From NCBI GenBank assembly GCA_025024175.1, contig QCXZ01000001.1, positions 10,292,001 to 10,356,000 of the forward strand: a stretch of 64,000 nucleotides of DNA. The letters run 5' to 3'. The position numbers were made by a program, and so were the translations under genes. The notes under the pieces were generated by a model. The model ran no database searches and was not told the DNA's origin. It was given only the letters and a program-made list of their open reading frames with translations. Source of the DNA: Rhyzopertha dominica (lineage: Eukaryota > Arthropoda > Insecta > Coleoptera > Bostrichidae). The number at the start of each line of letters is the position of its first letter. Positions within the stretch are counted from its first letter, which is position 1. Of this stretch, positions 37,130-49,249 are shown piece by piece.

Positions 37130-39075
37130 CTATACTTGATACTTCTAGACCGCTAGCAGAGCGACAAAAGTGTTGTCAACATGTTGGGCCACTCAAAACA
37201 CTTGTAAAGGCAAGAAAGCGCCCACGCCGGAGCTCACGGTTTATTTTGATTTCGATTACACTACCGGCCTGGGCTTTATATTTCTCAAAATTTCCTTCGC
37301 CAATCGAAAGACCACGCTTTTTCGTTTCGTATGGTGTAGAGAAATGTTAAATACCGGTAATATTAACAACGATACAATTAATTTAAGCAACTGATGTAGC
37401 AATCGCGTAAGGCAAATTTCGGCATCGAAGTATTTTTTTACCTAATTGAGTTAGACCTACAGTTTTGCGAGATGAAAGATGCAGAAAAGTTTAAAAAGAA
37501 GCTAACGGAAGAATTTTTGTGGTAGCTAACATTTAACGAAGATATGATTTTTTATTCCGTGCCCGAATCTGTTGCACGCTGCTATGCCTGGACGCTGCAT
37601 GGGTGCGTAAAATAAAACAGGAAACTTGTACAAACTTTTAAGCAACACAAGTTTGTTATATAACTATCTAATTCTCTGTTGCACACTATTTTGCGTTTTC
37701 TTCAGATGATGAATCCTAATAGTTAAATACAACTTAGCAATTACAGTTATCAACTGTATAATATGATTATTGTCAAATGAGTTCATTTAAGAACACATAG
37801 TTTCCGCAGAACCGTTTCTGTGACAATTTATAATCATTTTATTAATCGATGGTTGGGGACTGACAGCTACATAAACTTTAAACGTTTTTTCGGCGACTTC
37901 ACAAATTTGTGTTAAAGGAATATATTGCAGGGTATGTAGCAAGGAAAACATCAAAATCAATAGGATATTCAGTTTATACATCTGTGCTACTTGGTACTGA
38001 ATGTCAATCGTTTCTTTTACAAGTTTTGAAACCGCATTATTATTATTATAAAACATGGTGTGTTCAAAAAAAAACAATGATTGCTCGAGCCTATTGCTTC
38101 AAATTCTTCTTTACTCATACACCTCGTAACACACTATACAGGTACTATTTGATTTGTGTGTTTAATAAATATAAGTAGTCAAAGGATTTTCTTTATAAAC
38201 AACAAAAACCCGTTTGTCTTGCTAGCTCAACATCAAAGACGCTATAACATTGCGAAAGCAAACCCGACCTCTATTGATACACTCTTCGCAAACCACAAAG
38301 TGCATTAACGTTTACATTTAATAAACCAACACCTGACCGCAATCAACGTCCTCCACGTTGCTCTTCAGCATCTGCACAAACAGCAAAGAACGAAATTTGC
38401 TTAACGACATTTGATGAGGTGATTAAAATTGTTGCCCAACTATTTAAGACTTTAAGATTGATGCGTCCTCATACACACTGATATTTCGATGAAAAGATGA
38501 CCTTAGCTCCGGGCTAAGTCGAATCTAATTAGTATTGCATACTTCGCGCTGATTACAAAATTTGGAGGATGGAACTGTGAACTTTATCGTTACAGATTCA
38601 AAGTTAAAATGTCACTTCGGCAAGGGCATGAAATGCGCTGTACCGAGGCGTGGTACTTCTTAACCATATGGTTTACAGTTTGTTGAAATCGTATCTCGCT
38701 TACAAAGGATAAGACACACGCCGCTGGTTCTGTCAAGGACTGTGCGATTTATAAAAGTATTGTGTGTAACACCACACCCTAACATTTTTCAGACGTGTAC
38801 TTTTACGCAGGACAGCAACATACCAGGATTAAGGCAATCTAGTATAATAAGGAATCGTGTTTTTGCGGTCGGTTTCTTTTTTGAGAGAAATACTCGAATA
38901 TATCCAGTCAAAAGCGGTTCAAAATTGGTACAGACCTTTGGCACATTATTATAAAAAGAAATATTCAAAATCGTCACCGATACTACTTCCGATAAAAAAA
39001 ATTATTCAAGGTCAAAGCTCAAAAGCGTAGTTTCTTTTTGCATTTTCTTGTAAACGGTATGTGTTATCATAGATA
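37130..39075. other. Putative intronic DNA with one weak transposase hint
   Basis: Within 37900-37965 the + frame reads LKEYIAGYVARKT. A motif of this kind (YIAGYVxRK) occurs in P-element/THAP9-like transposases, but one short motif is not enough for a call. The rest shows no recognisable coding sequence. Confidence 0.3.
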
Positions 39076-39360
39076 CAGGATGTCCCACCGGTATTCGTCT
39101 CGATCTGAATCTGAAAATTTGTCGAGTACATCCGATTATTACGGAAGTAGGCATTAGCTTGCTTATTTTAATATACTATTACAATTTTTCGATTCTACGC
39201 AATATTCTAGGCATATTTTATGTACCCTGCCTTATACCTAGGTCAAAGCGTATTCGAAATATTTACACTTTTATGTCTAAAATGTTCATTATTTAATTTG
39301 GGTGTGATTTCTTTTAAGAAAAGGCTACTTTAATAGATTTCTTATAATATTCTAATGGAT
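39076..39360 (+). repeat. Dispersed repeat, uninterrupted copy
   Basis: It starts near TACAGGATGTCCCACCGG and runs through GAGTACATCCGATTATTACG, GAAGTAGG, CAATATTCTAGGC and ATACCTAGGTCAAAGCG, then TTCATTATTTAATTTGGG. The same order of blocks occurs at 55555-55679 and 56514-56710, interrupted by mariner copy D. The matching TA here is 39208-39209. The opening TACAGGATGT resembles a Tc1/mariner-like end, but no opposite end was found. Confidence 0.7.
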
Positions 39361-39489
39361 CTTTGTTACCCTTGCTCCCAAAGATGCTTTTTATCTTGCC
39401 CATTTATTTCGATACTTCACATAATTCTACATGAACGCTAAGTGTACTCAGTTTAATTTTAAAAAAAGCTAATCTTCATCAGTTACATG

Positions 39490-40375
39490 ATCTTCTTCAA
39501 ATTAATTGGTTGTTTCTACGTGATATTCAAGATGTCAATGAGGCATGTAGCAAATCTTACAAAATCCTTTACAGCACCTTTGAGCGAAGACTATCCAAAA
39601 TGAGTTTTGTACCTAAGCGTAAGTTTAGATATCCCCAATGGTTTGATTCAAATCATTCAGTGCCGTCATGACAAGCTCTTAGGCTTTATAAAAGATGCAA
39701 TTCTCTTTACTACAAAAGACAGTTTTGCCAGTTCAGATCATGATCGAAGTCACTGATTTCATCAGCCTGTAGGCGCTACATACTTAAAAGATTTTGGGAT
39801 TTCATGCTAATCAAGAGAGAGACCACACGCATTCCTGGTACTTCAAAACATTGAAGATTACTAAGAGTTCCTTTCNTTCTAGGGTAGATGGTATTCCTAA
39901 TTTCCTTAAAGGATTGTGCTGGGTTTTTTTCACATCGCTTTCATATCTTTTCAATCTTATTCTAAAGACGTCTGCTGTTCCGGATTTCTGGAAGAGATCC
40001 TTTGTATGTCCAATACTTAAAAAGGGTGACAAAAAGCATTCGACCAAGTTGATCATTTCGTTTTGTTAGGTAAGATGCAGTGGTATGGCTTTTCCTCTTC
40101 GAATATAAATTTATTTCAATTATATTTGCAAACTGCCAGTTTAGCGTTAAATACAGAAACTATGGTGTGTGCCTCAGGGATCAAATCTTGATCCGTTACT
40201 TTTTTTCCTCTATATTAACGATATTGTAGACATAATTCAGTGTGAGAAGCTACTTTTTGCAGACGACCTGAAGATATTCTATCGGATAGACATAGCAAGG
40301 GATTCATTGTGTTTGCAGAATGTTAATAGCCTGGCTCTCCCTATACAGTTCTTTAACCTACCATTGTTTTAAAAC
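39490..40375 (+). pseudogene. LINE (jockey-like) fragment spanning the reverse transcriptase
   Basis: The frames in order are EACSKSYKILYSTFERRLSK and FVPKRKFRYPQWFDSNHS (about 39550-39670), then VDGIPNFLKGLC, TSAVPDFWKRSFVCPILKKG (about 39970-40030), MPQGSNLDPLLFFLYINDI and KLLFADDLKIFYR (about 40250-40290). FADD carries the paired catalytic aspartates. Part of the palm domain between the KKGD and PQGS blocks is deleted, and frameshifts and one N (39876) break the frame. The block order and wording match the minus-strand fragment at 14.6-16.0 kb. Confidence 0.85.
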
Positions 40376-40384
40376 TATATTATG

Positions 40385-43300
40385 TTCAAAATCAATCTGT
40401 GGCTCTTTGCTTTTATTACTTTTTTGGCTACCAATGGGATAAAAACTTATAAACTACGTATTTTTGTACTTAAAAGTTCGATTTGAAATGGAAGTGTGTA
40501 CTTTCTGTTACTGTTGATGGCATTGACATTTTGAAGAGACTCTCCAAAATGAGTGCTAAGTTTAGTTAATTTAGTTTTGTGATGTTCGATCATCTGCAAC
40601 TACCTATTGCAATACATAGGATATGCGGTTACTAATGTAATTTACCTTTGAAGAAATTCATTGAAAAATATAAAAAAATTTAAAAAAACTTTGACTATTG
40701 GATCTCTTTTTTTGTAGTAAACGCAAGCTAATTATTTATAGATATAAAACGTCAGAGTCAAAATACCGACAGTTGTCTGTGTCCCGTTGACAAGCATTCT
40801 GTATGTGTAACACTAAAAGCACATCTTCAGGTATTTTCGCTAAGAGATTTATATCTCAAATAGCAAACGTTGTTGTGGCAGCCATTTAATCAAAAAACGG
40901 TTTTTTCAATGATGGACTTGAATTGTTAAAAGCTTACAGTAATTGTAGCTATTTCTTAATATCACATTTATCAGAGATGATGAATCAAACAACTATCAGC
41001 CTAGATCACTTACTACATCATAAAGTTCGTGAAAACCAACTTATAGCATTTATTGGTATCTTTTAGTAAATATGCAAGTTAAGTTTCTATATTCTTCTTT
41101 ACTTATGGGTATATACTATGTATTTGTAATACGTTGATTTCAAGTTTTATATAAATACCTACACATTGGTTACTACAGCTACGAATAAACTGTGTGCTCT
41201 ATTATTTAATGCCGTAAGTAGCAAAGTAGCACCTTTGAATACCATTCTCATTTACTTTTATCTATGGACTTGTTCCACCCACTTAATACTCTTGCAAATT
41301 GTAGCGTTTTTACCAATTTTTTTCGAAAGTGTCACTCTAGGGATTGACATAAAACCGTCCCGTGAAAACATATTTCGTTATATATAGGATTATTTATTTA
41401 CAACTTTGATTAAAAATAATGGTCGCAACTTGTTGAATGTTCAAGTTTCAGAAATAGGGGGTATTTATTTATTTATATAGAGCTTCGAAAAAATTAACAT
41501 GGCAGAGTACAGTAAGCAGCCTTCAATTGGCACTTGATTTTTGACAACATATGAAAAATTGTATACGAATAATTTCCTTTTAGTGCGATCGTCATGAACA
41601 TTGCTGGTAAAAATTCATACCCAAATTTTTAGATATTTTGGATGTATTTGCGAGTAATAAGAAGCAGCAGTACACTTTTCCAATGACACTAAGCCTGATA
41701 ATGACTTATAACACTCACTGCAAGGTACAGGAAACGTACTTTTTTACACATTAACGCAATGACACTGTTACGGTTCTTGATCTTCTTTTGTTTAAGATCA
41801 ACACCAACTTGCATACCTAATGTGATATATAAGCCGTAAACGCCTTCAAGTACAACGTTGTTTGCACTGCAATTATGATATGAATGTTGAAATGAAAACA
41901 GTGAAATTCGTAAAGAAGTGGCTCAGTAGGCTGGTATATTAAACGCTTATAAATGTCTGCTTTCTAATGTATGTTTTCTTCGATATCTTCTTATTGATGA
42001 CGTACTTTCTCCCAAACAAATATATGTTCTTTAATGCCATATGCCGTTAAGTGACGTCACTGATCAGAACTGGTATTCATCTAGCCTTTTAAGTGACGCA
42101 ATCTTACTCAGAAATGCTTTCACGTAAATTCATCCAATGTCCACTCTGAATGGACCGTGTTTACGAAAGACTACTTTGACAGCTCCGAATGACGCCGTCC
42201 GTTTCACCACAATCCACGAATCCAGATGGCTAGAGAACAGGACAATTATGACCTTTGCAATTCCTGGTGCCGCACCTCAGATAACGGTCTAATATATGCA
42301 GCAATCGCCTTAGTTTTTATCAAGTACAGCTTGTTTTTTGCATGCACCACGCCTTCGGTACTCTCGGTGAGCGGTTCCTCTTACCGGTCGAGTCTAATTT
42401 GCCAGTCGGATTGAGATTAATTAAGGCAATTAGTGGGCGTTGTTTTCACTGGGTCTTAATAAAACGAACAGTTAGNTCTTGGAATATGATTTGTTGGAAT
42501 CGAGACGAGCTTTGTCCTGGCAATTTTCCGTAGATGTTAATTTGTAAAGTAATAGAGTAAAACTGACAGGCCAATGTCAACGTTTTTTTATGGAAATTGT
42601 TATGTATACATACAATATGGAAAATAACTTCGCATCTCCAAGATATACCGTACACAAACAATAAAAGAAAATAACAGTGGAAAATAAAGAAAAAGTATTT
42701 ATCCAAAATTAAGGGATGCATCTGTTTTTTTGTTAGTAAACGCTGTATTTTCGATTTTATCAAAGAATGATTGTGGCCGTTTTATAAGGAAAGAAAGAAA
42801 TTTGTAGTTGTGACATTCTTGTTTCATATAATGTATATTTAGCGAAAAAATAATTAACTGAAAAACCTGAAAGTAAATAAATACTTTTTATCCAACTGCA
42901 CTATCGAATTAACAAAAACAAAACTGCCGTCCCTCAATGAACTATAGAATTTTACTGAACTAGTACCAATATGTCACTCCTCGCATCATAAACGTGTTTT
43001 TCTTCCATTTTTAATGAGGAAAACATGAACTACATAAAAAAGCTGTATGCATCAGCACAATTGCGGATTTCTACCAGGGTTTCCTCTTCTTCAGCAGTTA
43101 TTAACCCATTTAAAGGGCGTAAACCACATATTCATTTACTAAACTAAATTAATGAGCACAGTGCATTGAAGACCTTACTAAAACTTGTCGACTATTTAGG
43201 TAGCTTATTTTCGCTTTTTTATAGAATTAAATATAAATATAATATTTGCATTTGTTGAAAAATTTTAAATTAAATTACCTGTTATTACCTTTTTGTTTTG

Positions 43301-44540
43301 GGTGGTGTTATTTGTAACACAAATAAATTATTCGGATTTCAATTTTTTGCAAATAATTTGCATGAACGTCAAATACTTTAATATGGTTAAATAGAGAACT
43401 AAAAAACCTTTTCAATGAGGTGTCACTTAACCCCCTTTTTAAACTTTTTGAAGTGTGATGTCGTGGAGATAGGGGGAGACTAGGAAAGCGTAACTATTAC
43501 CATCGAAATATGTTTCCCCAGAAACAGTAGTTGACTTGTTTTTTCGAAAACATAGCGTTTACGTATAATTATACGAGGCACATAAACATGTTATTAAATA
43601 CGATCAAAAAATTTCGAACGAATTGATTTTCCTGCACCTAGAGCGCCAGTTCGAACATTCCAACCGTTTACCCATTCACCTTCCAACCTTGATTTCATAG
43701 AGCGCAGCCTGCAACGCCGTAATTATTCATTTAACAACAGATCCTTATTTGGAGCACTTCATGNCGCCAATTAAATCTTGTAACCGAACAAACCGACACG
43801 GTTACGCCTTTAGAGATTTCCCAACAGAAAATTTGTGTGTTCGAATTCTACCAAAATGTCACACTCCGCTGCAGTTACTGGTATACAATCTTGAAGCGGG
43901 TAATGTAAAGGAAGTTGCGTCATCTGGATTAAAAGACTGGATTATATTGTTTAATTAAAAGAAAATCTGGAGTCTCACGTGGATTGTTTTTGATCTTTTC
44001 AATAAATTAGATTGTTTTTTTTTGGCGGGGCGTATTTTTAGTTTTTTCAGGGCTATGCCAATTAATTTACAAAATATAAATTCTTGCCCATATTCCCATA
44101 TAAAGTTCCTCATCTGTTTCCTCTTGTACGAATCCTTAAAACTTTTCAATTTATTTTTCAGTTAAGCTTGTCTTCCCTATAATTTATTTATATAGGCTTT
44201 TCATCATTTCTGTCAACTTTTCTTGCATTCCTCGTTGGGTCAGTTTCATTTAATACTTATGCATGTACATTCAAAATATTAATACTCCTATCTAACACCT
44301 TTAATTCTATATGACACATTCTTTCATTAATAGGTGTAAACTGTCTCAACGTATGGTGAGGATTTTCGATACGAAGAAACCTGTTCTCGCTCCGCTATTA
44401 AAGAAAATGTATCATTCTGCTCCGTTATGATCACAACCTTTTGTTTCGTTTTTTGTATAGACTATAACTATACCCTATATTTTTTGGTTTCTGTTTCCAG
44501 ATCTTTCAAGGATTCCTCATAATTGGTTTATTTGTGATCA
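40385..44540. other. Long AT-rich putative intronic DNA
   Basis: No gene is supported in about 4.1 kb. Two GC-richer unique blocks are visible. The one at 42040-42440 contains a palindromic TGACGTCA (about 42053). The other is at about 43610-43830. Neither has a convincing reading frame, and both contain single N bases nearby. The remainder is AT-rich with homopolymer runs. Confidence 0.35.
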
Positions 44541-44551
44541 TAGTTATATAT

Positions 44552-45030
44552 TCACATATCCCTCATAATGTCAATGCTCTTCATATTCTCATACAGAAGG
44601 TTTTCGTATTCTATTGGTTCCGATACAAATTGTGTTAAATCGTCCGGATATTTTTTAAATAATTCCCCTACTCTACATACAATGTCTGCTTCTTGAGCTT
44701 TAAAAAGCATTTGGGGATTTAGAATATTGAATTTTAAATACACATTTTATTAAAGCTTACGTCGATTTTTTATTGTACCAAATATCAAAGCAAGCATTGA
44801 CTACTGAAATTTTTAAACGACTTTTAGTCTTCAATTGGTTCATCAATTGCCACGTCATCAAACTTTTTTGACAGTACGAGTTCTTTTGTCCCTAAACTTA
44901 GTCTCAGTGCCCCATTTATTTGCTATTGCTACAGAATTCGCAACAATAGAAATTTTGTCTCGGATTCCTTAAATGTTCAGAAACTCTTTCAAGCAAATCT
45001 GTTGCCTGCCCGATATCAATATTACGTTTG
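44552..45030 (-). pseudogene. hAT/ZMYM1-like transposase-derived fragment
   Basis: From the right, the minus strand reads LKERVSEHLRNPRQNF, then NSIAIANKWGTETKFRDKRT and RTVKKFDDVAIDEP. After stops it reaches FNILNPQMLFKAQEADIVCR and YPDDLTQFVSEP (44552-44743). The order (a basic K-rich linker, then F.FL.P..L, then Y..D) matches the C-terminal part of zinc finger MYM-type 1-like/DUF4371 proteins. These derive from hAT transposases and are very abundant in insect genomes. The catalytic and dimerisation ends are absent. It is a multi-frameshift relic. Confidence 0.6.
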
Positions 45031-45356
45031 AACAAACATTTTGAAAGTAAATAGACCATCTCAAAAGTTTTCCTTGGAATGTAAGCAAAAAGGTGATTTC
45101 AAAATTTATCAATTTTATTTTGTATTGCCTTTGTTTCGTCGCTATCACTTTCCTTTTGCTATTATAGCTATATTTGAAAATATCAGTCAGCTACATTTTA
45201 GTGCAATTATACCTTCTATCCTTAATTACCATCTAGTGGGACACAGTTTTACTACTTTTTATTGTAGAATTCAAGGCTGGTCAGCTGGTAGACTATCGCT
45301 AAGAAAAATTAAGAAAATGAATTGTATCAAATAAATTCCTTATCTGATTAATAACA

Positions 45357-46020
45357 CAAAAACACAGCTCGTAAATGAAAAGTATATTTTTTTTAATTGC
45401 AATAAACCGTTCAATATAATCCGAGATATAATCTTTTTGCATGTCCAAGACACGTTACCATCGCTTTGGCAGTAATTTAATGTCGTTTAATACCACATTC
45501 TTGTCAAGATGTTTCAACAGTTGGCACGCTTATGCTGTTGCAGGGCTTTTATCCTTCCAAGTCAATAAATCGAACTTCACAAAATTCTCCTTTCCTCAGG
45601 AGGAACAGAGCGAAATGTGGAGGACTTATGTCAGGACTGGACTGGGGATGTGGGAGAATTTCACAGCAGTTCTTCTCGCAAACTCCTTTGACTGACACTG
45701 CTTTATGCGATCAAGCGTTATCGCGCAAGGGCATTACGCCGCTGTCTTTCATATCTCGTCTACACTTTTGGAATTATGCATTTAAATTTTCTACAAAGGA
45801 GACAAATACATTTGTCTTTTGATATTTGTCTATTGCATGTTTGCCAATGCGATCTTCTTCCATTGTTGTAGCAACAATAGCAGCAAAAGTGTTGTCGGCA
45901 GCAGTATGAGGTCTCCAACTTCTGTGGTCGTCTTTAACACTAATCCAATGCTCCATCAACTCCATCAAGTTGCTGTTGAACTATCCTCCTGGCAAGCATC
46001 TTATAATGCACCGTGAATCA
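45357..46020 (-). mobile_element. Internally deleted mariner, copy C, ends lost
   Basis: This copy aligns with copies A and D through CACAGCTCGTAAATGAAA, GTCAAGATGTTTCAACAGTT, GGAGGACTTATGTCAGGACT and GTATGAGGTCTCCAACTTCT. The terminal CGAGGGTC is missing on the left, and the right side stops at GCACCGTGAAT (about 46017). On the minus strand the transposase remnants are clearest: DDHRSWRPHTAADNTFAAIV, near the N-terminal linker, and SHKAVSVKGVCEKNC..EILPHPQSSPDISP, near the catalytic SPD block. The central catalytic region between them is deleted. Confidence 0.8.
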
Positions 46021-46029
46021 GTAGAATTG

Positions 46030-46982
46030 ACATTTGGAAATTCTTTGCGCAATCAATAGGATGAACTTAAATTTTCAACTTTTTGTTTTTTCGCAAATAT
46101 AATGACAAAGGACAAACAGTAGCAATCACGAAATCCATCTTGGAACTGCGATTTGTACTTGTCCCAAACTGGAGATTTTTAATTGCCGTCGTGTTAAAAT
46201 CAATATGCCGATGCCGAAATTGTATTAATGAGGTGCCAGTTGGTGATACACCGGCTACGAGTATAAAGATAAAAATAATTAATACTTTGTAAAATGTGTA
46301 ATGATGCATACAAGTTCACATTATTTCGAAATCTCTCTAACACAGTTTTAAAATCTCGAAAGCTATATTTACCGTGTTAACAAGTTCGGCCCAGATTAAT
46401 TTTATACTTCATTAAAATGCTTTTCAATTTGACAAATTGGGCCAAAGACCTTCAGTCACCATAATCACGTCGAAACACTGCAACGGAAGTCCGACTTTAT
46501 GCAATCTTTCTCAGTAGTGAAACGAATCTTTCTCACATTCGCAATGATCGCATCAACTCTGATATTCCCATTGAATAAATCAAAATGTTAATTACAGTTA
46601 CACACAGACGTGATGAGAAGCCAATCCTATTGTTATGCCGCGGATGCACGACGAAGAAAGCTGCCAAATGCTAAACCAACGTTGCCAAGCACTTGAATTT
46701 AAAATCTTTAGCGAATAGTGTGAAATTCGTCCCAAATTCTTCAAACACTTTCAAGGCTATTGAATACGAAAGTCATTTAGGGAATATTTGGATACCCTAC
46801 ATTCTGGAAGTGCTGAATTTTTACACATTTTGAAGGAAATTCGAAATTATGGCAATGTTGTGGATCTCGTTAATATGCCGGTCGCGATCTGTTGCTGCAC
46901 TTCGTCGACATTTGCTAACACTTATTGCCAATACACTGCACGGATGTATTAATATGTTGCTAATGGTGTTCTGATTTTTCAG
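46030..46982. other. Sequence upstream of the start-codon exon
   Basis: This is AT-rich DNA with a CpG-richer patch at 46600-46690. It ends in the polypyrimidine tract and acceptor TTCTGATTTTTCAG at 46982, the 3' end of the intron before the coding start exon. No other gene is supported. Confidence 0.5.
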
Positions 46983-47078
46983 AGACACGATGACGTCGAC
47001 GGCGTTGCGAAACGACAGCGATGACAATTTCTCAGACGACGAGAGTGTTCCTCTAACACAGGACATCTACGGAGGAAG
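46983..47078 (+). CDS. CHS1: Chitin synthase, start-codon exon (5' UTR plus first 29 codons)
   Basis: The acceptor TTTTTCAG precedes 46983, and seven untranslated bases follow before ATG at 46990. The start has A at -3, a good context. The exon encodes MTSTALRNDSDDNFSDDES and then VPLTQDIYGG, an acidic cytosolic N-terminus that I recognise as typical of insect class A chitin synthases. It ends in phase 2 (AG of a serine codon) at the donor AG|GTAAAA. Joined to 60874 it gives GGSTRTVTETKGWDVFRDPP, a contiguous family sequence. Chitin synthase is a plasma-membrane family-2 glycosyltransferase that polymerises UDP-N-acetylglucosamine into chitin for cuticle and tracheae. CHS1 rather than gut CHS2 is inferred from this N-terminus. 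Confidence 0.85.
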
Positions 47079-48850
47079 GTAAAATACTTGTCTCACATTA
47101 CACATATATATAAAACCAAATAATGTATTCGTAATCAAATTTTCCTACCGTTGAGACATTATTGACGATAAAGATGACCTCAAATTCATAAACGTCATGG
47201 CACAGATGATATTTCGTCTGAATATCATGGCCAAAAAAACTGGTTAATGAGTAATAGTTCTGGTTAGTTTGAAAACGGTACAACCACAACTGAATTCCTA
47301 ATTTTGTTGATAGTTACTCAAGCGCGATATAAATAGAACTTTATTCTTGGACGTGAAATGACAATAGCTTTAGTGAATCATCTAAGTTTCAGACCGTTAA
47401 GTGACTAGAAGTCTCATTTATGACATTATTTTAACATGTATTGTTACCAATAAAAAAGGAAGATCTTGATAAGATCAATTATTAAATCGTACAAGCATTG
47501 GATACCAGTTGAAGCTAGTCTAAAGTCTTAAAACAGACAGCACCTCTTTAATTCTTATGTGTTTGAGCTGCAACAAAAATAATTAGCGCACTCAGCCACC
47601 TCCATTGGAATGGTGCAAGTACTACCTTACAAATAGAATGCAGTTATATCCTATTCTTCTTCTTCTTCCACAGGTTCTTTTAATGAACTTTGCTTTCGCT
47701 TATCGCACATTAATCTGAGATCCTTGTTACCATCTTATTTTTAACTTCGAAAGCATATTCTGTTTTACCCATAAACTTATTTCCACGAAGGTGCCTGTAT
47801 ACCTATATTCAAGACCTGTCTTTTGTAGTAGTGTTAACAACACCTAGACATCGTAAAGAAATCTATCGGAGATCCTTTACTTATAATGCAACCTGCATGA
47901 ACGCCTTTACTGACAGTGAGCCTCGTCCCACCTATAGATTGTTTAAAAAGAATCTTGCTACAAAGTTCTTGTCTACTGCATTATCTTAGGTTTTAACCTT
48001 GTGCGATATGCTATAAACCATAACTATAAACACGTTTTCTAAATTCCTTCGCTCTTTAACTATTTCTTCTCTTTCCTTTCTCCTATGCTGTTCTCTTCCT
48101 TGGTATAGGCAGACTGTGCAAAAAATCAAATACTCATCCATGGCGTTGGATTATCTGAGCATAGACCTTTTGCTTCTCTATTATAATGAATAACACAAAC
48201 AAAAGAAATCAAAAATATTAACAAAGGTGGATGCTGGGGAATTTATTTAGAACGCTGATGATGAAATATACTTAAGTATGAAGGTATTTATGGCATTAGC
48301 AAAATATGTGGGTAATTTTGATATTCAGTTACCTGTTATTTATTGCATATTGTACTAATTTTCAGTATAAGTGGGGTTTGTCTTCAGCAAGAATTAGTAA
48401 AGGTGAGCTTTATTAGATTGGATCTACGTTAGTTGTAAAAATACTGCGGATAATACGGATTCAGACACATTCTGAACGAAATTTTGCTATTTCATTTGGT
48501 ATATGTACCGAAGGTATAGAAGATTGCGGTCAGTTCATATTTCAAATAATCTATTATTTGTTAAATATAAAAAGAGAAACGCATAAATCAAATGTTGGAG
48601 TGAATGATATAGGAGAACTTGCAAGCTTAATTACTGCAAAACTGTTTAAAAAAAATAGTTTTACCGGCCACTCTTTTGGTAAATGCTGGAGGCGACCTGA
48701 TTTTTTTCTGTAAAGCGTCACGGAGATTGGAAATCTAGGGCAGTAGCGGAGGGTTATTAGAAGATAGTATGAGCAGTAAAACTGAAATTTCAAATGAAAC
48801 TATAGAATCTCAGTCTTGCTCTAAAGGATTGTCTACAAATTCTTCTGTTT
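47079..48850. other. 5' part of chitin synthase intron 2
   Basis: Intron 2 runs from 47079 (GTAAAA) to 60873. This first part is AT-rich and holds no recognised gene or repeat. A CTT-rich microsatellite-like stretch lies near 47657-47675. Confidence 0.6.
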
Positions 48851-48855
48851 CTGAG

Positions 48856-49240
48856 CAGTAACATGTAACGTCTATTCTTGCTTGAGGAATATCTCGACGG
48901 TCAGCTTCATCTCGATATGCTAGACACACTAATCTATCTCCACATGATTGACATCATGGAAAAAGATGAGGAGTTGAATGAAAATCACTTAGTCTTCTAG
49001 CAGGACGAAGCACTACCTCATCATGCCGCTGCTGTCAGGAAAATGTTTGATGGCAATTTCCAGAGGACATATTGAATACCTATAGCAAGGTCTCGAGACA
49101 TTACACCCCTAGATTTTTTCTTTGTGAACTCTTGAAGCTAAAGGTTGTATTTAAGTGCCAGTAGTTGACCTCAAGGAACTTCACTAATGCTAGGCAAGCA
49201 TTCAAGTAGCGACTCAGCGTTTGAAAATTTGATCAGTTGA
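48856..49240 (+). pseudogene. Mariner-type transposase C-terminal fragment
   Basis: The frame reads YLDGQLHLDMLDTLIY and QDEALPHHAAAVRKMFDGNF. The D of QDEALPHH corresponds to the second catalytic residue (family form QDGAPPHY). After a stop come ARSRDITPLDFFF, the third catalytic block (normally RSPDLTPLDFF), and a decayed C-terminus to about 49240. The N-terminal half and the first aspartate are absent, and no terminal repeats were found. It sits inside chitin synthase intron 2 in the same orientation as the gene. Confidence 0.75.
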
Positions 49241-49249
49241 AACCTGAAA

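Noticed and set aside
37900..37965. P-element/THAP9-like transposase from YIAGYVARKT
   Set aside because: It is a single short motif with no supporting blocks on either side.
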